Origin: Candidatus Woesearchaeota archaeon
GTDB lineage: Archaea > Nanobdellota > Nanobdellia > Woesearchaeales > DSVV01
Reading direction: 5' to 3'
Assembly (NCBI GenBank): GCA_018303325.1
Contig: JAGVYH010000072.1
Coordinates: 1-58,410, forward strand
Length of the DNA stretch: 58,410 nucleotides
Shown one piece after another: positions 22,932 to 34,000 of the stretch. The notes below the pieces were generated by a model. The model searched no databases. It was given only the letters and a program-made list of their open reading frames with translations, and was not told the origin of the DNA. Position 1 is the stretch's first letter. Every line of letters starts with the position of its first letter. The translations under genes were made by a program, and so were the position numbers.

Positions 22932-24017
22932 TCATATCTCTCCTCTATTATTTTCTCTTTTAATTTTTTTATTTTTGGTTTCATAAAAACTTACTAATTT
23001 TGCTAATACTGAAAGAATTATTGGCCCTAAGATAAATCCACCAATGCCAAAATAAGTGATACCTCCTAAGATTCCTATTAAAATAATCATTGGATGGACG
23101 CTTGCTCTTTCTCCTATAATTTTCGGTTTTAATACTAATTCCATAAGACTAACTAAAATCATACATCCGACCAATAACGAGATGCCTTTTATAATCATAA
23201 TATTTTCAGATGCCATAATGCCGTTAATTATTAAATATAATGACGCTGGAATCCATATTAACGATGAGCCAACAACAGGCAGCAGTGAGAGTATCGCCAT
23301 TATAATCCCTAATATTATTGGATTTGGGATTCCTACAAGATACAATCCTATTCCGCCAACTATACCAACTAACATAGAAACAATAATTTGGCCATAAACA
23401 ATTGCATTTGTTGTATCTTTTATTTGGGTAATCAGCTTCTTATGCTGAAATTCATTTAATGGAAAGTTTTTCTTAATATACCAAATCACCTTTTCTCCTT
23501 CAATAAACAGGAAAAACACCATACAAATCATGATTATAAAATTAAGTATTTTTGATGGCAGGCTCATAAGAAAAACAAAGGACATACTATACAATTTTTT
23601 TCCAATGTCGCCCAACGTTTCAATAATGCTGCTCTTTAAATTGTATTCATCTATAAATCCATTTATTTTTTTGTTTAGTTCACAAAAATAATTACTGCAG
23701 CCTTCATAAAAAAAATCTTCTTTATCAACGCTTAATTTTATATATGAATATGCCTCACCAGACTCTTTAACCAATCCATTAATTAAAAATGTCAAAGGTA
23801 CAATGATTAATATTATTATCAATATTGTGATTATTGCAGATGCAATACTTTTTGATTTAATCTTTTTTTCAATGAATTTATATAATGGATAAAATACAAC
23901 AACTATTACCACTGCGTTTAATACACTTATTATGAAATCCTTAACTATCATATAAGAAAGGAATAATAATGCTGCAGCTAGAATATAAAAGAAATATTTA
24001 CGCGTTTCTAAAACCAT
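22932..24017 (-). CDS. AI-2E family transporter (PerM-like permease)
   Basis: 361 residues with about eight hydrophobic helices, arranged as in the AI-2E/PerM family. Three N-terminal segments are followed by an extracellular-type loop (SYIKLSVDKEDFFYEGC). The conserved C-terminal half has IVYGQIIVSMLVGIVGGIGL, GIPNPIILGIIMAILSLLPV and the closing ITYFGIGGFILGPIILSVL. Reported family roles include AI-2 export and Na+/H+ antiport; the substrate here is unknown. The short tail is basic. It is monocistronic by spacing. Confidence 0.87.
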   Translation of the reverse strand: MVLETRKYFFYILAAALLFLSYMIVKDFIISVLNAVVIVVVFYPLYKFIEKKIKSKSIASAIITILIIILIIVPLTFLINGLVKESGEAYSYIKLSVDKEDFFYEGCSNYFCELNKKINGFIDEYNLKSSIIETLGDIGKKLYSMSFVFLMSLPSKILNFIIMICMVFFLFIEGEKVIWYIKKNFPLNEFQHKKLITQIKDTTNAIVYGQIIVSMLVGIVGGIGLYLVGIPNPIILGIIMAILSLLPVVGSSLIWIPASLYLIINGIMASENIMIIKGISLLVGCMILVSLMELVLKPKIIGERASVHPMIILIGILGGITYFGIGGFILGPIILSVLAKLVSFYETKNKKIKRENNRGEI

Positions 24018-24293
24018 ATTATTCTCCTTTTTATTCTTACATTTATTAGCCTATTCTTAACCTAAAGCTAAACTTATATAAATCTTATTGTTTTCCTTAT
24101 TTATAATCATATGTTATTTAACTGTTTTATGACTACTTTAGAGTAAATAAAACCAAAACATTTAAATAGGAGTAAGTTATTCCCTATATAAGCTTAGAAT
24201 TAAAAGGGTTGATTCTGAATTACTTGAAGGTATAAAATCATATATCTGCATGTATTTTATATTTAAAATTAAACATAATTTGGGGGTTATAAA

Positions 24294-25106
24294 ATGATTA
24301 TTGGAGACAGGTTATTAAATAGGTTAAAAGAATTCGGCTTAAACAGCTATGAAGCTAAGATATGGGTATCTTTGCTTAGCAGAGGTATTTCAAGTGCTGG
24401 TGAGCTAAGCGACATTTCTAGTGTTCCACGATCAAGAGCTTATGATGTTTTGGAAAGTCTTGAAAAGAAAGGCTTTATTGTTATGAAGATTGGCAAACCA
24501 ATAAAATATATTGCAGTAAAACCAATAGAAGTTATTGAAAGAGTCAAGAAAAAAGTTAAACAGGACGCTGAAAATCAGGCACAAATAATTGAAGAGCTTA
24601 AGAAAGACGAAATATTACAAGAATTAGATGTTCTTTATACAAAAGGCGTTGATATTGTTGATCCTTCAGAGCTTAGCGGAGCATTGAGGGACAGATTGAA
24701 TGTTTATCATACAATGAATACAATGATTAACAATGCTCAGAAATCAGTAGAGATTTTAACAACCGAGCAGGGCCTTTTAAGAAAAGCAGATTCATTGAAG
24801 AGATGCCTTGAAAAAGCTGCTAAAAGAGGAGTAAAGGTAAGAATTGCAGCCCCAATTACAAAGAAATCACAGAAGGCAGTTGAAGTTTTAGAAAAATTTG
24901 CAGAGTTAAAGAATGTTTCAACAGTTAAAGCAAGATTCTGCATTGTTGACGGCAAAGAAGTTATTTTCGCATTATTGGATGACCAAAAAGCAGTTCCATC
25001 ATACGATGCTGGAATTTGGGTCACTACAGAATTTTTTGCAGGAGCATTACAAACAATGTTTGACCAAGTTTGGGGAAAACAGTTGACTGTAAAAGTTGAC
25101 AACTGA
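24294..25106 (+). CDS. TrmB-family transcriptional regulator
   Basis: 270 residues. The N-terminal winged helix is typical of TrmB regulators: LKEFGLNSYEAKIWVSLLSR, GELSDISSVPRSRAYDVLES, LEKKGFIVMKIGKP. A coiled-coil linker follows, then a C-terminal PLD-like effector domain (ILTTEQGLLRKADSLKRCLE; VKVRIAAPIT; VWGKQL). Many archaeal TrmB proteins bind sugars and control transport or central metabolism, but the effector here is unknown. The leader carries GGGGGTT just before the ATG. Upstream, ATTTAAATA near 24163 is a promoter candidate. Confidence 0.87.
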   Translation: MIIGDRLLNRLKEFGLNSYEAKIWVSLLSRGISSAGELSDISSVPRSRAYDVLESLEKKGFIVMKIGKPIKYIAVKPIEVIERVKKKVKQDAENQAQIIEELKKDEILQELDVLYTKGVDIVDPSELSGALRDRLNVYHTMNTMINNAQKSVEILTTEQGLLRKADSLKRCLEKAAKRGVKVRIAAPITKKSQKAVEVLEKFAELKNVSTVKARFCIVDGKEVIFALLDDQKAVPSYDAGIWVTTEFFAGALQTMFDQVWGKQLTVKVDN

Positions 25107-25451
25107 TTTTTTTAATTTAATTTTTTTAATTTATTTAATCAATTTCTTTTATTTTTATTATCTATTTTATTATTTATCTATCCCTTTATTTATTTCTCTA
25201 TTTATCTTTCTTTCTTTCTTTCTTTCCATCTTTCTTGTGACACGTTTCAATTTTTCACCGCAAACCTTCCGCTTTCTCCAAAAGATTTCCGATAATTTTT
25301 TCACGCTTTAAATATTCTTTTCGGTTTTCTCTAAGTTATTAAATTCATTTTCGGAAAATTTGCGGAAATATCGTCGATGGTTATAATAAGAAGTTCTGCT
25401 ATTATAATCTGTATCTTTATTTGTTAATCAATGTGTTAAGAGGTGTTTGTC
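25107..25451. other. T-rich intergenic stretch
   Basis: Long plus-strand T/C runs (repeated TTTCTTTC) follow the TrmB gene. Further on are TTTCCG-type motifs in both orientations (TTCCGATAATTTTTTC; CGGAAAATTTGCGGAAAT) and a probable promoter for the next gene. The 71-codon ORF of the track here is low-complexity and not credible. Confidence 0.4.
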
Positions 25452-25949
25452 ATGGAAATTGGCGATAAGATTGTTCAGGGAAGAGAAGGAAAAATAGATT
25501 TGGCAGTTGAGTACACACTTGCATCAGTTGTTTTAAGTTGTTCTTTTGCATTAACATCCTCAGAACATCCTTATCAGCAAACTTCATTGGAAAATGCAGT
25601 ATCACCATCTGAACCTGTGAACAATTACAAAATTGTCAAGGTGGATTTAGTAACTTTTCTTAAAGCAGCAACTTCAGGTAATAATAAGAATGCAAAGCAG
25701 CCTATACGCTTAATATCTTCATTGAGAGAAGAATATGATTCAGCTTCTTATAATTCTTATATGAATAGTTCTGATATAAACAGTTCTTATTCTGCTGCAG
25801 ACATAGCTCTTAATCCTTTTGTTGTTGCAGCAGCCGGTGTATTAATTTTGAAAGGTATAAGAAGTCTATTTATGTCGCATTCATGGGATAATGCAATCTC
25901 AAGAGCAGTAAGTTATCCTGTAAGGTTTATGGGTCATTTGTATAAATAG
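25452..25949 (+). CDS. Hypothetical protein with two hydrophobic segments
   Basis: 165 residues from ATG 25452 (MEIGDKIVQGREGKIDLAVE), chosen over the GTG at 25443 because AGAGGTG is then correctly spaced. A hydrophobic stretch at about residues 17-37 and another near 120-140 (ALNPFVVAAAGVLILKGI) suggest membrane association. The middle is Ser/Asn/Tyr-rich. No family is recognised. It is followed by a convergent unknown gene. Confidence 0.55.
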   Translation: MEIGDKIVQGREGKIDLAVEYTLASVVLSCSFALTSSEHPYQQTSLENAVSPSEPVNNYKIVKVDLVTFLKAATSGNNKNAKQPIRLISSLREEYDSASYNSYMNSSDINSSYSAADIALNPFVVAAAGVLILKGIRSLFMSHSWDNAISRAVSYPVRFMGHLYK

Positions 25950-26035
25950 GTGTAAACTAAAAAGACAATGAGATTTATTCGTTTAGAGTATCAAAAATAA
26001 TTAGTTTTTTAGAAAATTACTTCCTTTTAGCATAT

Positions 26036-26599
26036 TTATTCATCAGGTATTGTTCCTTCATTCACTGTTGCTTCCAACATATCTTTTATTGTATCTATTA
26101 CACCAGTATTTATTGGTGTTATCAGCGCATAATTATCATCAGCTGTTCTAAACACCATAAACCCTTTAGAATACAAGCTCACGTCCATGAATCTTCCTTT
26201 TTTTAAGACATTATAATCATGAAATTTTTTAAAATCAAATATAACTGCTCTATTGAGAATATGTGGTGTATTGACACAGATACATTTGTCGTCTAAATTT
26301 TTAAATACTGTCTGAATGTCTTCATGGATTTCTTCTCTAACAAAATAATAATCTGTCCAATCATCATATTTAAACAGAAGTTCTTCGTCTTTGGCATAAC
26401 TTTTTCTTCTGTCAATAATTCTTGCACCAGGCATTACATAATCAGCAGGTAAAGCATCTTCATATAATTTATCACTTGTTTTGTAAGGTCTTGCTTCTAC
26501 CTCAGAAACCAAAAAATCTATCCCTTTTTCGGAAATTTTGGGAGTAAACAGCGAAAGAATTCCGACACCACTAGCAATTAATAGTTGTCGACAAGTCAT
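26036..26599 (-). CDS. Hypothetical protein with N-terminal hydrophobic segment
   Basis: 187 residues. The start MTCRQLLIASGVGILSLF gives a short hydrophobic stretch that could be a signal peptide or anchor, with the Cys at position 3 too early for a usual lipobox. The remainder is polar and acidic without known motifs (DDWTDYYFVREEIHEDIQTV; RFMDVSLYSKGFMVFRTADD). No close relative comes to mind. It sits alone between a convergent unknown gene and a family C composite repeat. Confidence 0.55.
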   Translation of the reverse strand: MTCRQLLIASGVGILSLFTPKISEKGIDFLVSEVEARPYKTSDKLYEDALPADYVMPGARIIDRRKSYAKDEELLFKYDDWTDYYFVREEIHEDIQTVFKNLDDKCICVNTPHILNRAVIFDFKKFHDYNVLKKGRFMDVSLYSKGFMVFRTADDNYALITPINTGVIDTIKDMLEATVNEGTIPDE

Positions 26600-26700
26600 A
26601 ACTTCTTTAGAAACAATTTAAGTATAAATATTTAATGGAACTATTGCTTTAAGATAAAATTTACTATTTATTTTGATTGTTTTTTATTCCATACTCTTTT

Positions 26701-26845
26701 TCGCTCCCAACACGTTTGTGGGACGCAGTCCCCCGTTACATGAAAAGTTTAAGTTTTTTCGAAGAGTTTTATCAGAAAATAAAATTCGTAAACCTAAACC
26801 AATAAATAAATTCATGAGACGGGTGGCTTCGCCCTAGAACTAAAC
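26701..26845. repeat. Composite family C foldback (about 145 bp), inverted relative to 10706
   Basis: The left arm CGCTCCCAACACGTTTGTGG plus GACGCAGTCCC is the best family C copy. The right arm GAGACGGGTGGC ... GCCCTAGAACTAAAC is the inverted outer arm. Arm order and total length match the element at 10706-10849 read in reverse. It lies just past the prs stop (minus strand). Confidence 0.7.
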
Positions 26846-26853
26846 AAAGGAAT

Positions 26854-27879
26854 TCATCTTTTTCCAATAACATCGCTGATTGGTTTCCTTAAATTAATTG
26901 TTTCAATTACTTTCGCAACAAGCGGCGCAATACTTACTTCTTTGTACCATGGATAAATTTCAAAGAACTTCTCGTTGTGGTAGACAGTATCTGTGCCTAA
27001 AACCAAAGTTAACATCTTTTTTTCATACAACTCATGGAATCTGTCAATGCATTTTCCGTTCATCATGGCAAATGATGTGGCAACCATAATATTCTTTGCG
27101 CCGTTTTTCTTAAGCTCATTAATGACGCCGTTCATTGTTCCGCCAGTGTCAATTATGTCGTCAACAATCAATACATTTTTATTTTTGACATCTCCTATTA
27201 ATGCCACGTTTTCAATAACATTCGCTTTTCTGTAATCTCTTTCCTTGTTGACCAATGCAAGACCGGCATTCAGCATTCGTGCATAATATTTTGCTCTTGC
27301 AGCGCCGCCCATGTCTGGACTCACGACTACAAGATCATCAAGAAGCTGCAGATGATTATCTTTTATGTAATCCAATATTGTGTTTGCCCCAAACAGATTA
27401 ATAAAATCAGTTGTTCGAAAAAAACCAGTTATTGCATCTGAATGCACATCCATTGTGATGATGGAATTTATACTCAAATGTTCGAGAAGATTTGCGATCA
27501 AACTTGCTGTTATTGGCTCTCTTGCTTTTTTCTTTTCCTGTCTGGCGTATGGATAAGGAAGAACAACCAAATTGACAAATGCAGCGCCTGCTCTTCTCGC
27601 TGCATCAATCGCACAAAACATCGCAATTAGCCTGTCATTTATTGATTTTGGGTGATGGGGATTTTCCATGCACTGCACGACATAAACATCATCTCCCCTT
27701 ACAGAATCTTGTATAACTACCTTTATTTCGCCGTTTGCAAATGTTTCTTCTTTTGTTTCAACAATTCTAATCTCATTATTTAATTTAAGATTCTTTAGCT
27801 CATTGAATATCTTATCTCCAAAATAGGTTCCAGCTTCGCAAGAAATAACAGTTAGTCTGCCTCGTGTTATGCAATCCAT
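26854..27879 (-). CDS. prs: Ribose-phosphate pyrophosphokinase
   Basis: Makes PRPP from ribose-5-phosphate and ATP. The 341 residues show the N-terminal ATP region (FANGEIKV; DDVYVVQCM), the catalytic flexible-loop segment VVLPYPYARQEKKKAREPIT, the metal-binding TMDVHSDAITGFF, and the PRPP loop VLIVDDIIDTGGTMNGVI. It is somewhat longer than the 285-315 residues usual for the family, with a modest extension at the C-terminus. Together with AMP phosphorylase it gives the cell routes into and out of ribose phosphates, useful for a salvage-dependent organism. Confidence 0.95.
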   Translation of the reverse strand: MDCITRGRLTVISCEAGTYFGDKIFNELKNLKLNNEIRIVETKEETFANGEIKVVIQDSVRGDDVYVVQCMENPHHPKSINDRLIAMFCAIDAARRAGAAFVNLVVLPYPYARQEKKKAREPITASLIANLLEHLSINSIITMDVHSDAITGFFRTTDFINLFGANTILDYIKDNHLQLLDDLVVVSPDMGGAARAKYYARMLNAGLALVNKERDYRKANVIENVALIGDVKNKNVLIVDDIIDTGGTMNGVINELKKNGAKNIMVATSFAMMNGKCIDRFHELYEKKMLTLVLGTDTVYHNEKFFEIYPWYKEVSIAPLVAKVIETINLRKPISDVIGKR

Positions 27880-27920
27880 AAACTAAAGAATAGATGTATA
27901 ATTTATAAAATTTTTGATTG

Positions 27921-28069
27921 CTCAAATTGGGTTCAAACCCCTTTAGCTCTGCTACGATGTCAATACCCAATTTGAGGCTTAAATGCTCAAAAATCAACAG
28001 ATTTTTGGCACATCAGAAATCTTTGATTTCTGAGTGAAACCCCACAGCTCTGCTGTGAATGGGTTTTTT
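27921..28069. repeat. Array of four hairpins between prs and the giant gene
   Basis: Nested CTCAAATTGGG/CCCAATTTGAG with inner AGC/GCT; simple AAAAATC/GATTTTT; simple CAGAAATC/GATTTCTG; nested AAACCC/GGGTTT with CACAGC/GCTGTG, then a T run. Order and size resemble the array at 12187. The last hairpin belongs to a family (ACCCCACAGC-T-GCTGTG-GGGT) also seen at 41896 and 44098. Confidence 0.7.
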
Positions 28070-28078
28070 ATTGAATAA

Positions 28079-31000
28079 CTATTTTATTTTATTAAACATG
28101 TCATCAACAACATTAGTATCCCATCCTTTTTCAGCAAGTTTCTTTTTGATCTCTATTCTTGAAGCGCCTTTTTTATGCTGTGTTTTGATATAATTGATTA
28201 ACAGCTCTAGTCCAATCTCCTGATTAAATCCGAGGAGTTCATCAACTATATTTTTGTTCCACTGCTTTTTCAGCAATTTTTCTCTTATTTCAAGTGTTGT
28301 ATGTTTTTGGAACAATTCATACTTAACATAATCCTTAAGCTGCTCAATCTTTTTCCTGTTGTCAAATGCTATGCAGCTTTCAATAACCTCTTTATCCCAC
28401 CCTTTTTCTCTAAGTTTTTTCTTTATTTCTGAAATATCATTGCCTTCTTTTATTTCTATCTCAATATATGCTTTCAATATTCTTATTCCTTCCTCGTCGC
28501 TGATTCTTAAATATCTGTCAACTATTTCAACAGGCCATCCCTTTTCAATTAACTCATTTCTAAGCTCCAAGATACTTTGTTTTTTATTTTTCTTGCTTAA
28601 TCTTTCTTTGATATATTTTCCTAATTCATAGACGCTTGTTTCACCGTCAAGGCCAAGCATGTTCTCAATCATTGGAACTGGCCAGCCTTTTTTAACTAAA
28701 TCATCTTTTATTAGCAGCTTATTCCTTCTCGTCTTCAATGCATTGTCTATGTAGTTTTTTAATTCTTTTTCAACTGATTTAGGAGTTATTTCTAATAATT
28801 TATCAATAACCTCTTCTTTCCATCCTTTTTTAACAAGTTCATTTCTTATCATCAATATGTTTGCTTTGCTCTTCAATCTTTCTTTTACATAAATCTTAAT
28901 ATCTCTCAGATAATCTTCTGGTTTAACAGGCAGCATTTTATCTATAATAGTTTCCTGCCAGCCTCTTCTAAGAAGTTCTTCTTTTATTTGTGTTCGTGAA
29001 CTGCCTTTGCTTAGTCTGTGTTTTACATATTCATTTAATTGTCTTGTTGTCTGTTCAAGAACATGCTCTGGTTTTACTTCAAGAACTTTATCAACATGTG
29101 TCGGATGCCATCCTTTTCTTATTAAATGCTCTCTTACTTTTAATGGGTGTATTCCTTTTTCGATAAGCTCTTTTGCATATGTTTCCAGAGCATTCAAGCT
29201 TTTCATTTCAACTTGTTTAATATATTTTTCAATAACTTCTTTATTCCATCCTTTGCTTATTAGCATTTCTCTTACTTTAACTATATGCATTTTTCTTGAA
29301 ACATCATGTATATAATGCTCGAGATTAACTTTTTCAGCTTCCAAGAAATGCATTTCTCTTTTTCTCTTGTTGACGTGATGCTTGTAGATGCCGTATGGCA
29401 GGTAAGCAGCACTTCCAATGACTACCAAAACAATCAATAACAGCAAGATTAATATTGTAAATACAGTTGTCTTTCCGAATCTGATTGGTTTAGCAACCTT
29501 TGGACAATCGCTTGGGCATGTTTCAGAGTTTTCAAAATTAGCGCAGTATCCGTCGCCGCATTTGCATCCAGTTTCATCAAACACTTCTTTTTCATCAGTT
29601 TCTTTTCCGACGACCATATACATATCTTTCTCTGAACAATCGCTTATGTGGAACTGATAATACTGATTACTGCCCATGATTGCATTAATGCTTGTTTCTC
29701 CTAACACACCTTCAGCAACAATCTTTTCAATCTGTTTTCTTCCAGCTGGATTGGCTAACAGCTCTGTATGTGTTAATCCAACTTCCCAATAATTCTGGCA
29801 TGTGTTATTTATGTATTCGTCGCCAATATGCTGGGCGCTCTTTACGCCGACAATACCATCATTTGGAACAACAACTTTCTCGCCGTTAGCAAGAACTTTC
29901 TCAAAGAATACATTGCTGAATGGGTAAGGCTTGTTTCCTGCAATGACATAATAATCTATACTTGGAATTTGTGGTGTAATTAATCCTTGTGAAAGTTTTG
30001 AAATAATATTACTATTTACATTGAATAAAGGCGTGTCTGTTTTTGCATTAATTAAGAATTGGAACAGCTTCTTGTATGGTTCTATTCCTGGGGTTCCTTC
30101 GTTAGGACTGCCGACTACAACTACTCTTTTCACTTTATTCACAAATTGATAAGCTGGCTTGTCAGCAGGTTGTTTTAAGTTCTCCTGATATGCATAGTAC
30201 AATGCTTGTTGTGTAGTTATTCCTCCTAAACTGTGCGCAGCAATATAGATTCTGTCAAATTTATCCTGCTGTTCCTCAATCAATCTTGCAAATTCTTTTG
30301 CATTCTTTTCTATTTCATCAGTTGTTGGATAAGCAAATGTCCATGCTTGGAATGGCTGCTCTGTTAGTTTGATGTCTTTTATAATCTCTTCATACTTTGC
30401 AGGACTGCTTGCAAGACCATGGACAAGTATAACTGCATCTCTCGACGGTGTTTTCGGCATGTAAACAGGTTCAAGCGTGGCATTTAAGCAGTTCAAGCAC
30501 AGGATGCCCATTAATGCTACTTCTATCTCTTTATTATGGTCAAGATAACTGCTGGCATTTATTATATCTGCATTTACTAATTTAGTTTCATAGTCAATAT
30601 CACTTTCTATATGTTCCCATGTATCTAATCCCTGCTCGTCTTTACCTGTGTTGATGTACAGTGCAAAGGACTTATTTTCAAATCCAACTGGCTCAATTAA
30701 TGGAATGGTTATTGCTATGTTTTCTGTTTCAAGTGGTTTAGACTTGGAAATTATTGAAGCATCAAACTTAAACTTAAGTGGTGCGCCAATTATTCTTAAC
30801 ATTGAATTTTGCGGTTGCATGGCTTCTTCATCAATTGTTGTGCTAACCAATCCTGTTTTCTCGTCGTAATATTCAATCTTGTCTTTCATTGCTGCAACTG
30901 CATTCTTAAATTCAGTTATATTAATTGAAACTTCAGTAATATTTATCGGCATGAAATTAGCAAACTCTTCCTCAATAGTTGTTTCTCTTATTATCTTGTT

Positions 31001-34000
31001 GCCGCAGGTTAATTCGTTAACTGTTTCTTTTTTCTTTGGCTCGCAGTTTGCCCCTGTGCATTTTAATATATTCACGTCAGCATATTTGTCAGGAATGTTT
31101 ATCGTGAAGTCAATATTATCTCCAGTGCACTTTACATTAAATGGCGTCATTATCACAGAATATCCTGCTTCTTTAACCTTAGTTTCTGCATTAGATGTTT
31201 GTTTAGATTCTTCTTTGTATGTTGTTACAGGCAGCTTTGTCTCAGAATAGGTTACATTCGTACATGGCAGTGCATTCTTTTCTACTTTATCTTCATATTC
31301 GCCGGAAACAATGCTGACTGTTTCAACCTTGGTCAATTTTCTCTTGACAATATAGCTGAACTCCTTCTTTTCTCCAGACTTCAATGTGTCGACACTCCAT
31401 TCTATGATTGGATCATCTTGTAATATTATAGGTTTTTCTCCGACGAAAACTAACTCTGTTGCAGAATTTGCAACATGTTTTGGAATGAATTCTATTACTT
31501 TGATGTTGTTTATCTTCTTAGATTTTCCACTCTGTACTATTTCTACTTTATATAACCAATTTCTGTATCTTGTTATTAACTCACTCTTGCTTTCCCCTGT
31601 TATAATTTTTATCTTCAGCTCTTTTGATTTTCTATTTGCTCCTTCTGTGACACCTACATTTAATCCCAGTATAACTGGTTTTGTGTCTTTATCATTTTCT
31701 ACTTTTGAAGATGCAAATACAACATCATTCTCTGTAATTGTTGTGCCAATTAACCTGTCAGCAACTTTAATGTTATGCTCTTCTAATAATTTAGTTAATT
31801 CTTCAGCAGATTCATCACCTTTAACCACAATTCCTTTTTTCTCTTTTCCAAGCTCTTTTTCTTCTTTTGGAATTGTTAATCCTTCTTCAGTAATTTCTTT
31901 TTCAGGAGTTTCTTTTAATCCTTCTTCAACAATTTGTTTAATTAATTCCTGCGTCTTTTCTTCTTCGCTTATCTCTTCTTCAGGCTGTGTTTTTTCAGCG
32001 ATTACATCTACTGCCTTGCCAAACTTATCCATCCATGTTTCTTCTAATTCTTCTTCAGGAATTATTACTTCAATTTTTTCAGGCAGTTCTATTACCTTAA
32101 CTTCTTCTTCTGCTGGTTCTTCCTCTGGCAATATTTTAACTTCTTCTGTTACAGGCTCTTCGATTAAAGGTACGTAAGATGCAATATCTTCAGCTTCTTC
32201 TGGTTTTTCTTCCTCTATTAATTTCTCTTTTTCTACTCGTTTTTCTTCTTCTTCTATCTTTTCAGGTTGTTTTTCTTCAATTGGAACTTCTTTTTCAATT
32301 TCTTCTTTTACTTTTTCCTTTTCAGGCAAGAATATATCTATTATTGCATCAATTGCTTTGCCAACTTTGTCAAGCGGTGTTTCTTCTTCAGGGATTATTA
32401 CTTCAGCTTCTTCTGAAGGTTTTTCTTTAATTATTTCTTGTTCTTCTTCGCTAGGAACTTCTGCTTCTTCTTCAATTTCTTTTGGTATTTCAATTGGTAC
32501 TTGTCCAATCTCTTCTTCTGATATCTCTTCTGGAACTAGTTCAACTGGCATTTCCTCTGCCATTTCTCCACTTATTTCTTCAGGCACTTTTTCTTCGGCA
32601 GCCTCTTTGACTTCTTCAACTTCTTCAGGTATAACAGCTTCTCCAATCTCGTCTAATATATTGTTTAAATCTTCTATATCTTGTGGTACTTCTTCCTCAT
32701 TTATTTCTTCAATCTCTACTTCACTGTTTATTTCCTGAACATCTGGTGTAATATCATTATTATTTTTATCTAATGTTTCTTCACCTTCAAATGTGATTGT
32801 TACAGCAGTTACTTCTTCTGTTTCTCCTGTTTCAGTGTTCTCAACAATGATTGTTGTTGCAGTGTGTGTAGATTCAATAGAAGTTTCCTGCCCAATTTCT
32901 GTTTCTTCTTTTAATTCTTCTATTACCTCATCAGCTTGCTCTTCTTCATTTGTTTCTATTACATCTAAAGTGCCTTCAGTATGTTCAGTAACTATCTGTT
33001 CAACTTTTTCTGTAGTTATCTTAACATCTTTCCAATCTTCAGGTATTATATCTTTCACAGTGTCAATAATTTCAGCAATGTGCTCATCAGTTGGTTGGAG
33101 AGCATTTTCAATTGGTTTTCTAATAAATGTATCCTCTAATTTTTCTGGTGGTTTTTCTTCAGTTTTGCATTTTTCTCTTTGAGTTACCTTTGTAATTGTT
33201 TGGCATATTCTGTTTGTCTTAGTGCATGTTTCATATCTCGCTCCGTTACTGCATGAGCTCCACTGGCATTCTTCTTTTGGCTCGCAGAATAAATTGCAGC
33301 TGCCTGTTGCTCTTCCAACTATCCCGCTTGGACAGCATTCAGCTGTGTCTGTGTATTCACCAAGACATTTGTTTAAATCCTTGCATACTCTTGTTTTCTG
33401 ATAAAGTTTATTTTCTTTACCACTTCTATCATTAACTATTTTTTCTTCACATTTTGTCCAGTCTTCACATACAATATCTGGTATACATTGTTTACATTTG
33501 CCGTTTTCACAGCCAGATACGCAGTTAACAGCATCTCTTGTCGGACTTAAACCTGAGCAGATATATTCTACAACTTTTGTTTTATCAGCACATCTATCTC
33601 CATATCTATATTCTGCACCGCTTGAAAGACCGTAAACATAACCGGTTGTGTAAGTATCACTGCCGTCGCTGTCTGTGCATGATTGATATAATTCACATTT
33701 ATTACTTGTACATTTATATCCTGAATCACACTCGCTATCACTGTAGCAGCAGCTATCCTGCTCTTTATACTCGCTTGTTGTGCAGTCTGTGCTTGTTCTT
33801 ACACATGTTCTGCTCATCTTTTTATCAGCGCATCTGCCCCAACCACTGCAAGAAGTGCTTGATTCACATATTGGTGGGATTATTATTTCTGGTGTTACAA
33901 CTGGTTCTTCTGGTGTTGGTTCGCTTGGTGGTGTTGATGGCGGTGTTCCTTCGCCTCCTCCATCAGGTTGTTGCGGTGTGCAGTCTCTTATTGTTATTGT

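Noticed and set aside
25096-25311. 71-aa plus-strand ORF of Phe/Leu/Ile/Tyr
   Set aside because: A translation of the T-rich stretch after the TrmB gene; it has a hydrophobic look only through base bias.
31386-32177. 263-aa plus-strand ORF and other long plus ORFs antisense to the giant gene
   Set aside because: They are Ser/Leu/Val-rich shadows of the Glu-rich and Thr-rich coding strand; the minus frame has coherent domains.
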